A DNA stretch of 64,000 nt from assembly GCA_029448655.1 (NCBI GenBank), contig JACCLO010000005.1, positions 1,736,001 to 1,800,000 on the forward strand. Direction: 5' to 3'. How positions within the stretch are numbered: the first letter of the stretch is position 1; each line of letters begins with the position of its first letter. Shown in pieces: positions 11,703 to 22,039 of this stretch. A program made the position numbers and the translations under genes. Under the pieces are notes generated by a model that saw only the letters and a list, made by a program, of their open reading frames with translations, searched no databases and had not been told where the DNA came from. Source of the DNA: Wolfiporia cocos. Its lineage: Eukaryota > Basidiomycota > Agaricomycetes > Polyporales > Phaeolaceae.

Positions 11703-14700
11703 ATGTACGAATTGAGCTCAGTGCAGCAGCAAATGCCGAGTGAGTCGCTATTCCGCAATCGGCATAATTCCTTTGTGTTTGTACGAGGACATGAGCGAAG
11801 TCACCTTCTCATGATTCAGTGGATATAGTTTGCTCATATACTTTGTCCAGTCCCGGTTGCGCGCGGCACGCAGAAGTTGTGCTCTAGGGCAGGTTGCCAC
11901 GCTCTTCTCCACCCCAATTGGAAGCGGAAACTATGCCCCGACTGCCAGCAACTCAGTAAAGATAGGCACGAGCTTCTCATTGAACGTACCACCGTGATAC
12001 GTCGTGTCAGTGTCCGATGATTAATGATGAATTCATCCTCTCTGAACAATTTCTGCATAGGGTATCTGCGTATCATGTTCATGTACCGTGAACTTGACAT
12101 CGAAGGTTTCGCAACCCGGGGAGCTCGTTCTATGCGCAACATGCTACCCAAAGTTTCATGTTGAACCCAGCCCAAAGCGGCGTACTTCAACGGCTCGAGC
12201 ACCTACCGTTGAGCAGATGCGACCGGTACGAGATCGCCCACCGAGATTCCAATCGACGCAGCCTGTCCCGATGCAGTCCGCCACACAGGAGCCCCAACCC
12301 CATATTCAACGCAAACAGCGTCGTCCTGTAGTAGAGCAAGTTTCAGTTGCGCATCCCATCCCCTTGATTACTAGCGGAGCGCAGTTAGCTGCGATGATCG
12401 CTGAAGCGGCAATTCCCTTCGTTCATCCGGCGCATCAAGATGTAATTATGAGATCTGACCCGAGCACAGCATCGTCTTTGCATGATAAGGGACAAGCCCG
12501 TGTGATTAGACCCTTATTCGAGTCACTGCCTAAGCTGGCTTACCCGACGCCCGGTCCACCTCATTACAATGAACGAGGCGAACTGCTGCCACCCATTTCG
12601 ATGCATCTTACTCGGTCCGTGCCACTGGAAAGTAACTCCAATCAGGTGTGTGGTCCCAAGTCGCATACATGGTGACATCTCATGTCGTTTCTCATTCAGT
12701 CAGGACCATCTCTTACGCCACTCACTCGTTCCCTTACGAGACAGCCTATGTTCGCTGATCCCCGCCCCGCTGTCCGTTCCACCAAGCCAGCTACACAGTC
12801 GCCACTGATAGAAACGCCAGCGTCGACAGCCACTTCTGCGCCTACACCGCCGATCGCTTTACCAAACTTCAACGCTTATCAGCCAGAATCAGGATCATCA
12901 TCCACGCCTGATCTCACACAGCGGCACATACGAGTCTGCAGAATGTATGGGTGCAGCACTATCCTGTCGCCAAATCATCTGTGGACGGTTTGCAAGAAAT
13001 GTCTGTCTTCGACTCCTACCAAATCATCTGAAGTAACAGCCGATTCACAATCGCAGCGCACCAAGCGCACGCGATTGTCGTTAGGAGATGAGTCGATCAT
13101 GCGTGACCCTGTCAACGGTCAGGCTCAAATCTCCCCTGCGTCTTTGAAAAGCGCTGCTACGGGCCGAGGCGAGGATCAGGTCAGGTCAGACGAAAACGCG
13201 GTATGCTAATAGAAACATTCTACCGCATTTCGACACTGCAACTCATCCGATATCACAGACCCTGAGTCAACATTACAAACGACTTCAAATGCCCTTGAAT
13301 ACAAGCTCGGCAGAAATTATTGCAGTGAGGCATATGCTGAGCATAGCTTGATAACCGTCAGTTTTAATTGATCGTCCACAGGACTGTCCATCGCCCCCTG
13401 AACTTCCCTTGATTGTGCACTCGTTGGAGCATTCTGACGCGAATTCTAGCTCGACCTCGATGAACTCGTCGGTCAGAAGCCATGTCACTCAGCGTCCTGG
13501 TCTCGCACAAATCCGTGAATTGGTAAGTGGGTAGAATTATGTAGTCATCTACAGAAATTAACTATTATCGACAGAACCGTACCGGGTCGGATTCTCCGGT
13601 ATCGTCCGATGCATACGCTCGATCACGGTCGTTCATTGGAACAGAGACACATTCAGGTCCCAGCCAGCAGAATAAATGTTCATCTGTTGCAGAAACTCCA
13701 CACTCTGTAGCAGATGCAAAGGGTACTGTGGAATCCCCTGCAACGCTGCAATCTGCACAAACCTCGTCAGAAGGGCAAACGTCCGAGAAGGAACTCACTA
13801 CAAACGGGATGGCGCTTCTGAACAGGGAGATTCCAGGATCGCAGACCGTCGTTGCCAACGTCCCTCCCCCTGCTTTGAAGTGTGACGCAGCCGGACTACT
13901 GAATGAGGCAGATGGATCGCTAGTGCCAAACTCGAGCGATGTTGATGGAGACGACTCTCAGGATGATGACGCTGACATGCAATCCTCAACAAAATCCTCT
14001 CTACAACGGTCACCGTGTATAGAACTATCACCTATACCGTCACCGACATCACGTTCTCCAATAGGCCCATCGCGAGAAGTTAATTTGAAGTCAAATACTG
14101 CCTCCGACGTGGCCCTTTCTGATCTCACGCCACTAGAAGCGAGCGAAGGTGAATCGGAGGTAGACTCTTCAGAAAGCGAATCGGAAAGTGATGACGAGCC
14201 TTTGGTATGTCTACTGATTCCGTGCGTATACGGAGATTGAATGCGGCGGTGTGCTAATGATGATGGGCGCACAGGCGACTAAGCTTCGGCGCAATGCTCT
14301 ATCCAATAACACCAGACCAACCCACTCCCGGAAGCGATCCACCGCGACGGGAAGAACCTTCACGGTATGCAGCATGCGCCGTTGCAGCAATCTAATGCTA
14401 CCAGATTCGCGATGGAAACTTTGCGAGCCGTGTCGAGGATACTTCCGCCGCTACCAGAACAAGAGAAGAGGGAAGATCGATGCTAAGCAGCACACTGCCG
14501 ATGGAAAGGTCCGTGGGCTTTATACATAGTTCATTGCCATCACACTCATGATCATACCAGGAGGTTCCCGATCTCAGTGCGGGTTGCTATGTTCGCTACT
14601 ATAGACAACCAATGCTAATATTTCCTAGGTGCTTATCCACCCGGTTCTCGTATTTGCAGAAGTCGTTGGTGCTCGAATGTCCTACCGCTGCTATACCGCC

Positions 14701-15615
14701 GAGACATGTGCGAGGCCTGTTGTAGCCACTTGATCAGAGATCATCCCTCCAATGTCGCACCTCGGACTTCAGATCCTCTGCCAACTGCGCTTTATGCGGG
14801 CTTGAGAAAACGTATGACCAATCCGTGAGCGCATGCACACAGACTCTAACTTTACTTTCAGTCAGTTTGCCTCAGAAGCGTCGGCTTGAAGAGAGCCATG
14901 ATGATGTCATTCACGTACGCATCCATGTTTTGTCGCTCGAGCTCTGATAATAATCGCTGTTATAGGACGACCCTGTTACTAAACCCGAGCCCTTAACATA
15001 TGTGGACACAACACCGGTGTGTTTACAGTCTACAGGTGTGCTGACGAGAACAACTGACGGTATAGCGGTTTTAGACAGCATATCAATATATAAGGCCCCT
15101 TTTGATATCGATGCAGCAAAGATTCCTCGGATTCTTGAACGCTCAAGCGCACTACCTGCGATATAAGTATGACCAGGGGGCTGTTGTCGATGCTGCCAAG
15201 CCAACGCTCTTCACATTCGGAGGCGAATACTCTGTGGTCGCAGATCCTACAGGAGGCGTCATGGACACCATGGCGAAAGACATTGCTGCTCATGTCCAAA
15301 GTGTACTAGGTGTAAAATTCAAGTGAGCAGACGTTGACGCCGTCCCTCCCACCTGCCAGATGCTAATCGAGGTATACTAGGACACTTGGCGTTTCCATGG
15401 GTCAGGATCAAAGTGTGATCAATAATTTCCAATGCATGTATGAGGTCTTCGTGCCTGTGCCACCCTCCAATCTTCTTCCAGTAGAGTTGAGGAGAAGCGG
15501 AGGAGGGATGGTCAAGCAGATGGTTGGTGACCTGGGAGTTTCCATCGCATGGGACCGGCGGCACAGATATTTTGCTGGACAAAGAGTTGAGATACGCTTC
15601 AAACTCTTTGGCTGA
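11703..15615 (+). CDS. Five-repeat four-cysteine (putative zinc-binding) protein, unknown family
   Basis: Thirteen exons (11703-11739, 11851-12005, 12061-12645, 12700-13200, 13259-13324, 13382-13522, 13575-14204, 14275-14512, 14629-14811, 14862-14914, 14966-15016, 15117-15322, 15381-15615) sum to 3081 nt, giving 1026 residues in one frame. The protein carries five four-Cys units: 11880-11945, 12067-12144, 12937-13002, 14368-14433 and 14655-14720. Four have exactly C-x4-C-x12-C-x2-C; unit 2 has x16. Examples are CRMYGC...WTVCKKC and CSMRRC...WKLCEPC. Spacing suggests one zinc ion per unit (inference). Linkers are long and rich in Ser, Thr, Pro, Asp and Glu. The last ~150 residues look folded (FTFGGEYSVVADP; MVGDLGVSIAWDRR) but match no family I know. 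A nuclear or protein-binding role is possible but unproven. The least certain borders are the donor at 12006 (gtcagt) and the joins at 14513 and 15017-15116. Confidence 0.75.
11880..11945 (+). other. Four-Cys unit 1
   Basis: C-x4-C-x12-C-x2-C. It starts CSRAGC, passes through HPNWKRKL and ends CPDC. It lies in exon 2. Confidence 0.8.
12067..12144 (+). other. Four-Cys unit 2 (variant spacing)
   Basis: C-x4-C-x16-C-x2-C. It starts CVSCSC and ends LCATC. It lies at the start of exon 3, directly after the acceptor at 12060. Reading in phase 0 across the intron is what brings its first cysteines into frame. Confidence 0.65.
12937..13002 (+). other. Four-Cys unit 3
   Basis: C-x4-C-x12-C-x2-C. It starts CRMYGC and ends WTVCKKC. 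It lies in exon 4. Confidence 0.85.
14368..14433 (+). other. Four-Cys unit 4
   Basis: C-x4-C-x12-C-x2-C. It starts CSMRRC, passes through LMLPDSRWKL and ends CEPC, followed by a basic stretch (FRRYQNKRRGK). It lies in exon 8. Confidence 0.85.
14655..14720 (+). other. Four-Cys unit 5
   Basis: C-x4-C-x12-C-x2-C. It starts CRSRWC and ends CEAC, followed by a further Cys. It lies in exon 9. Only the reading frame entered in phase 1 from the donor at 14513 gives this motif. Confidence 0.8.
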
Positions 15616-16123
15616 AGCTCGGAATGTATGTGGGCGAACGCTAAGGCAGTATGTTATCCATGTATGACTCTACTATTGCACGATCTATGTACGTTTGTCG
15701 TTATACTTCTGCACTGTAGCAACATGATTGGGATGCCGTTCGCTGCACTTGTTCGTCTCACGCGCTGCGCTTGCATACAACGTCTCTGACGATTCACGGG
15801 AGACTCTCGCGCATAATATTCTGACACCACGCCGTTGAAGCGTATCTATTCGGGATTGTTGAAATCCGAACATCCTACATACGTGCACACTTCGCCTACT
15901 CCTAATACGCCACCTAGCATCGACCACCCAACAGGTCCTCTTGTCGCTACGGACCGACCCACTAGATGGACGTCGCTAAAGCGTCGCCGGGCGTTCACCT
16001 GCCCACTGTTTTGTCGCCACAACTACCCTGGGTCAAGAACACAGCGCCGCGTCGTTGAGAGCGCGCTGATTAAGTTACGTTAACCACATCGCGGGCGCTG
16101 TTGAAGCGCAAGGGGGAATGCGT
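15616..16123. other. Convergent intergenic region
   Basis: It lies between the 3' ends of the Zn-repeat gene (+) and MET6 (-). Short open frames on both strands show no recognisable protein. It is presumably 3' UTRs and spacer. Confidence 0.5.
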
Positions 16124-18805
16124 TTACGCGTACGTCTGGCGCGCCCAGCGTGCGGCGTTGACAAGGTTGACGAGGGACGCCTCAGTCTCCTTCCAGCCAC
16201 GGGTCTTGAGACCGCAGTCCTACAAACGAAGTGTCAGATGAGAACTACGCGTGGGATGCATGAGAACAACATACAGGGTTGACGAAGAGCAAGTCGCTGG
16301 GGAGAATCTCCAGCGTGGCCGCAGTGCGGTCCTTGATCTCCTGCTCGCTGGGGACACGGGGCGAGTGGATGTCGTACACACCGGGGCCGATCTGGTTCGA
16401 GTAACCGTACTGCTTGAAGGTCTTGAGCAGCTTCATGTCGCTCTTAGACGCCTCAATCGAGATGACGTCCGCGTCGAGCGCCTGAATGGACGGGAAGATG
16501 TCGTCGAAGTCGGAGTAGCAGAAGTGAGAGTGCGTCTGAAGGCTGTCGGTGACGCCCGCGGTCGCGAGCTTGAACGACGGGAGGGCCCACTTGAGGTAGG
16601 GCTCCCAGTCAGCCTTGCGGAGAGGAAGCTAGAAAATTATATGCGTCAGAAAAGCAACACTAATACAAGTTGCTGAGACACCTACACCCTCACGGAGCGC
16701 AGGTTCATCGACCTGGACGGCCTTGATGCCGGCCTTCTCAAGGTCGACAACCTCGTCACGGAGCGCAAGCGCGAGCTGCATGCACTGGAGCTCACGAGAA
16801 ACATCCGCACGGGGGAATGACCAGTTGAGGATCGTGACGGGGCCAGTCAGCATACCCTTCATGGGCTTCGTGGTGAGGCTCTGCGCGTAGCTGCTCCACT
16901 TAACGGTCATCGGGCCTGGGCGGCGGACGTCCGAGACGATGATCGGTGGGCGCACGTAGCGGGAGCCGTAACTTTGCACCCAGCCGTTCTGAGTGAAGAC
17001 GAAGCCCTCAAGCTGCTCGCCGAAGTACTGCACCATGTCGTTCCGCTCGGGCTCGCCGTGGACAAGCAGGTCGAGGCCGATGCGCTCCTGGAAGCGCACG
17101 ACGTGCTCAATCTCCTTCTTGATGAAGTCCTCGTACTCCTCCTGGGTGATCTCTTTCTTGTTGAGCTTGGCACGCGCGGTACGGATCTCCTTGGTTTGCT
17201 GTGGAGAAGTAGTTGAGCACATAATCAACTTACAAATCTTGAAACATACCGGGAAGGAACCAATGGTGGTGGTCGGGAACTTGGGAAGGTTGAGGTTCTT
17301 CGCCTGTACCTCCTTGCGGACGGCGAAGGGGCTCTTGCGCTCGAGCATGTCGGCAGTGATCGACGCAACGCGCTTCCTGACTGCATCGTCGGAGGTGCGC
17401 TCGAACTCGCGACGCTTGGCAATTGAGACCTTGTTCGCCTCGATGGCAGCAGCGACAGCGGCGTCCTGAGAGCCGGAGAGCGCGCTCGCGAGGACAGACA
17501 CTTCAGTCGCCTTCTCAAGGGCGAAGGAGAACCAGTCCTTCTGCTCAGCGGTCAGCTTGTTCTCGGCAGCAAGCGTGACGGGGGTGTGGAGGAGAGAGGA
17601 CGACGTCGCGACGACAACTCGCTCTGCACCGAGGGTAGCAATCGCCTTCTGTCCAAGGGCGATACCGGCCTGAAGGTCCGCCTTCCAGATGTTGCGACCG
17701 GAGACGATACCGAGCGAGAGGACGAAGCTCGTGGGCTTCACAGCAGCGATGACCTCGTCGAGCTGCTGGGGAGCACGGTCAAGGTCAATGTGGAGACCTG
17801 CAACGGGAAGCTTCGCGACGAAGGTGACGTTGGAGTCGAGGCGGCCGTAGTAAGTCGTGAGAGCAATCTTGGGAGAAACCGGGGCGAGCTCGGCATACGC
17901 GGACGTGTACTGCTTCTCGAGGTACGCGGCGGAGTCGAGGACGAGGACAGGCTCGTCGACCTGGACCCACTCGGCACCGGCGGCCTTGAGGTCAGCAAGC
18001 AGTTGCTTGTAGACCGGGAGGACCTTGGGGAGGAGCGAAATGGGCTGGAAGCCGGGCTTAGCATCCTTCGCGGCCTTACCGAGGGCAAGGAAGGAGACGG
18101 GACCGAGGACGACCGGGCGAGTGGCGATGCCAAGGGCCTTGGCCTCGTTGTACTCCTCAAGCGCCTTGTTGAAGTTGAGCTTGAAGTCGGTCTCATCCGA
18201 GAACTCGGGAACGACGAAGTGGTAGTTCGAGTCGAACCTAGAAGCATTCCCATGAGTCAATGTCTGGGCGCTAACTCTAACGCGGGGGAGATTGCGTGAT
18301 AGCACGCTTCCTTTGGGGATTTTGCGAGCAGGATAGGGGATACGCACCACTTCTTCATCTCCGAAGCGGGGACATCGACGCCGTCCGCCTGACGCCCACG
18401 ACCCATCGCGAAGTAGACATCGAGTGGGGAAAGGTTGTGACCAAGATAACGCTTGGGGATCACGTTGAACGCAGCAGAGTGGTCCAGGACGTGGTCGTAG
18501 AGCGAGAAATCACCACTGAAAGCGCAGATCAACCTCTATGCTCAAAGTGAAACAATCGCAGCATACCTGGGGATGAACTCGACGCCGCGATCCTTGAGAC
18601 TTGTCCAGCTAGCCTTCCTGACATCGGCAGCAGCCTTGGTCAGTTCGTCGGCAGAAAGCTTGCCCGCCCAGTAAGCCTCGACGGCCTTTTTGACCTCACG
18701 GTTTGCACCTATGATCGAGGCGAATAAGCGATCTGTGCAGGCATCGCAGCGCCGGAAAAGTTGCTCACCGATGCGGGGAAAACCAAGAACGCTGGACGCG
18801 ACCAT
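16124..18805 (-). CDS. MET6: Cobalamin-independent methionine synthase
   Basis: 5-methyltetrahydropteroyltriglutamate-homocysteine methyltransferase, the last step of methionine synthesis, cytosolic, about 760 residues. It starts [13 protein letters not shown] at 18805, splices over a 60-nt intron (18709-18768) to [13 protein letters not shown], and continues through several exons. Two-barrel architecture is visible: an N-terminal half ([12 protein letters not shown], about 17950) and a catalytic C-terminal half with TTTIGSFP (about 17255), the [13 protein letters not shown] motif (about 17030-17070) and [11 protein letters not shown] (about 16690-16725). Expected zinc ligands are present: HSHFCYSDF (His and Cys, about 16510-16540) and the final-exon Cys in [11 protein letters not shown]. 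It ends [10 protein letters not shown] with TAA at 16124-16126. Long plus-strand open frames inside (for example 17586-18299) are antisense shadows of its biased codon use. Confidence 0.96.
18709..18768 (-). other. MET6 intron 1, 60 nt, multiple of three and stop-free
   Basis: Donor gtgagc and acceptor catag on the minus strand. Retention would insert 20 residues after FPRIG without breaking the frame. Homologues join RIG directly to the NREVKKA block, so it is an intron. Confidence 0.85.
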
Positions 18806-19554
18806 TGTGAGACGAGCGGAAAGATGGTGAGAGGAGAAAAGATGGGGGTGGTGCAATCGAACGAGACGAGATGTACCTTATATTCGCATGCAGATGCTTA
18901 CATAAGCGATTTCCCCAGCAGAATTCCCTAGTCAGTTTGGGTGTGATTGAGAGAACCGGTCGTGCGCGCGTGCGCTCTCAGCACATCGATCCATCGATGC
19001 CCAGCAGCTGTATGTTTTGTTTTCTGCTACAAAACAAATCGTTGAACCCCAATCTGCTATCAGCTCGCCGGGGACACCCTGTTCCATTTATGGCCCCTTC
19101 ATCACTCACCCTAATCGTCAGCTAGAACGGTTCTCCGTTGGCGAGGCATTTATACCTTGTGCCCCTCAACCGAACACGAGGCAGTTCCTGGGGTGACATC
19201 CTCCGCAGCGAGCAGCAGACTGCGTCAATGAACGCTCAGCAGACAGAGTAATTCAAGGCGGCATTACCTGGGAAGCTTACCCATGCGAGGCAGGGGGATT
19301 CTCTCGCGCCCAAGAACACATGTCAGGGACAGACGCGTACGGGCACTAGAGAAGGCCACGACGAATGAGCATGGCCATCCCGTCGGCTCCCAGTTTACCT
19401 GGCTATTCCGTGCAAGCATACTCATCCCGCCAAGGCACGAATCGGTCCGAATCCTCCCCCCGCATTCAAATAGCTGCCTGCATGAGCGGACACCTCACAC
19501 ACCCCACCTTGCCATCTCCTCTCACCCACCGTTTATATCCTCCCATAACCTGCC
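18806..19554. other. Divergent promoter region of MET6 and dehydrogenase 1
   Basis: No gene seen. On the minus strand a TATA-like GAATATAAGG lies at 18875-18886, about 75 nt upstream of the MET6 ATG, and could be its core promoter. The remainder is pyrimidine-rich near 19500-19554, as expected for a fungal 5' leader. Confidence 0.4.
18875..18886 (-). promoter_or_regulatory. TATA-like element upstream of MET6
   Basis: The minus strand reads GAATATAAGG about 70-80 nt before the MET6 start codon. It is a sequence match only; the transcription start site is unknown. Confidence 0.3.
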
Positions 19555-21157
19555 ATGTCCGACAACCCTTCCTTCGTCTTGCGCAGCATTGGAGAGGTTG
19601 TGTACGAGCAGCGCCCCATTCCCGAGAGTATGTCCCACCGATCATGTTGACAACGCTGCTTGCCCACATACGTGTGACAGTCCGCGATGACGAAGTCCTT
19701 ATCGAAGTAAAGAAGACGGGTATGTCCCTCGCTGCACTCCATTGCCACACTAGTGTCTGATCTTGCGCCATGCAGGTATCTGTGGTTCGGATGTATGTGC
19801 AGTACCAATAGCCCTGTTTCGCACCTCATCAACTAAGCCATATAGGTCCATTTCCTCGTCGCGGGTCGCATTGGGCGTTATGTTGTCGAAAGCCCGATGG
19901 TATGTTGTGATCTGATCGCGCGTCGATCAAACTCATGCATCCAATTATAGGTTCTTGGCCACGAGTCTTCTGGCGTAGTCTCCAAAGGTATGTGCGCCGA
20001 CTTGATTCACGCCTCAACAAAGCTCAACAAAGCTCTAGTCGGTGCCAAGGTCAAATCGCTCAAGGCCGGCGACCGTGTTGCCTTGGAGCCGGGTGCGACC
20101 TGCCGCGTCTGTGAAGACTGCAAGAGCGGTCACTATGAGGTACGCATTACCATCCCCAAGTTGTAATCATTGTCTAAAGAGCGATGAAAAGCTGTGCGAT
20201 AACATCGTCTTCGCCGCAACTCCCCCCTCCGATGGCACCCTTTGCCGTTACTACCCCATTCCCGCCGACATCTGCTACAAGCTCCCCGACCATATGACCC
20301 TTGAAGACGGTGCCATGGTACGCGCGCCAACTTCTGCATCTCCGTTCATATCTCACCCCCAAACAGATTGAACCCCTCTCCGTTGCCGTCCACGCAGTTG
20401 CAAACATCGGGAACTTCCGCCCAAATCAGTCCATCGCCGTCTTCGGTGCAGGACCCGTTGGCCTCCTCTGCATGGCCGCCGCGCGCGCCCTCGGCGCTTC
20501 TCGGGTCATCGCGATTGACATTGTCCCCCACCGACTCGACTTCGCCAAGTCGTACGCAGCGACAGACGTGCACCTTCCGCCCGCGCCCGAGGCGGGCGAG
20601 TCGCGCATCCGGTACTCGGAGCGGAATGCGAAGCTGCTGATGCAGACGCTTGGCGTCGCTGAGCGCGGGCCGTCCGCGATCGACCTCGTCGTAGACGCGA
20701 GTGGCGCGGAAGTGTCGATCCAGACCGGGATCATTATTGCGAAGGCTGGTGGGACGTATGTGCAGGTGTGTAGGCTGGCCTGGGGTGTCCTCGTGCGCCA
20801 TTAATCGGTTTCTTCGGCTTTAGGTCGGGATGGGCAGCCCTGAGGTTGTGATCCCTGTGACAACGGCCCTGACGAAGGAGCTTGTTTTCAAAGGCTCGTT
20901 CCGGTATGGACCCGGCGACTATCCGCTGGCCATTGCCCTTGTGTCCCAGGGCAAGATCGACCTCAAGCCCCTCATCACCCACAGGTACGTTCATCGTTCC
21001 ATGTCCATAAAATTGTTTGTTAACGTCTCGTAGGTTCTCGTTCGAGCAAGCAAGCGAAGCGTTCCAGACGACGCGCGCAGGGAAGAGCGAGGACGGGAAG
21101 GGCGTCATCAAGGCAGTCATCTCCGGCCCCGACGTCTCGCCGGACGATTTGATGTGA
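19555..21157 (+). CDS. Zinc-dependent sorbitol/xylitol-type dehydrogenase, copy 1
   Basis: Medium-chain dehydrogenase of the L-iditol/sorbitol/xylitol class, oxidising a polyol to a ketose with NAD+ in the cytosol (family knowledge). Spliced protein starts [21 protein letters not shown]. Catalytic-zinc motifs GICGSDVHF and GHESSG are present, as is the structural-zinc loop with four cysteines ([15 protein letters not shown]). The Rossmann motif is [18 protein letters not shown], followed by [10 protein letters not shown]; the Asp after the second strand predicts NAD rather than NADP preference. The C-terminus is [18 protein letters not shown]. About nine short introns split the first 110 codons into very small exons. 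It is head-to-tail with a near-identical paralogue 0.9 kb downstream. The exact substrate (xylitol, sorbitol, L-arabinitol) cannot be told from sequence alone. Confidence 0.93.
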
Positions 21158-22039
21158 GACCTTGGAATCCAGATATCAAGCTCTCCCCCCCTGGATGTCT
21201 CATAGAGTGGGTCTCGCCACGGAACATCGGAACATGGAAGGAAAGACAAAAAGAGGAAACCGCCGCCGCCACATTGTATCGCTATGTCGCACATAGCTAG
21301 AAACATGCTTATACCCCATATCTACTCGCAATACACGGTCGGCTTGTACATTCTGTGACCGCGAGAGCTGAGAAACATGACTGAGCTTCGACTCTGCCGG
21401 TGCCAAACGAACATACCGTTCTCTTGTCCTCGGTGCCGGGTTGCGCGCACATTTACAGTTTTCCGCCTGAGTCGCCCAGATCTTATGAGATCTTGCCATC
21501 AGGTGCTCTGCCTCGGAATTCAATTGAGTTGTACGTGATGATCACCGGATAAATGATCTGCAATGAGGCATTTATGAGCTTCTCTGAGCGGGCACGTTGC
21601 AGATATCGAGCATCTTCATCATGCGCACCGAGCAGCAGACCTTTCGTTCTGTTTCCGCTGTATATTCTGCGTTCTGCAACGCCTCGTATTGGGCGGGATT
21701 CTCGAGGAACCTACCCATGAGAGGCAAGTGCGCTCCTGGACTCACAGCGCGCGCCGAGAAGGCACGCATTTGCCCGCGTGCTGGAGAAAACCCACGCCGT
21801 ATTGGCTGAGGTAGCCCTGCTGGGTCCCAGGTCTGTCTGGTCATTCGTTGCGAAATATATTCACCGTCTGTATCATGCTTGCTAGATCAGATGCCACTGA
21901 CCTGGCCCAGGCGCACACCGGTCCGGATCTCCTCCGCCTCCGCCCCCGCGCGCCCTCTAAAAGCTCCTGGTGTGGGGAAACGGCTCGACTTTCCGTCTTG
22001 CTCCCTACACCCTCTCTCATAACTTAACTCGCCCTCTCC
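21158..22039. other. Spacer between the two dehydrogenase genes
   Basis: It contains the copy 1 3' flank and the copy 2 promoter. Small open frames on both strands resemble nothing. No repeat or transposon remnant was recognised, so the mechanism of the duplication is not visible. Confidence 0.5.

Noticed and set aside
12682..13209. Separate gene starting at 12682 in the Zn-repeat locus
   Set aside because: The frame continues from exon 3 through a normal intron, and one 13-exon model sums to a multiple of three and collects all five cysteine units.
17586..18299. Long plus-strand ORF (237 codons) inside MET6
   Set aside because: It is antisense to conserved methionine synthase codons, its composition is the mirror of biased codon use, and it has no family resemblance.
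19531..19540. TATA-like gtttatatcc before dehydrogenase copy 1
   Set aside because: It is only ~20 bp upstream of the start codon, so transcription would begin inside the coding region.
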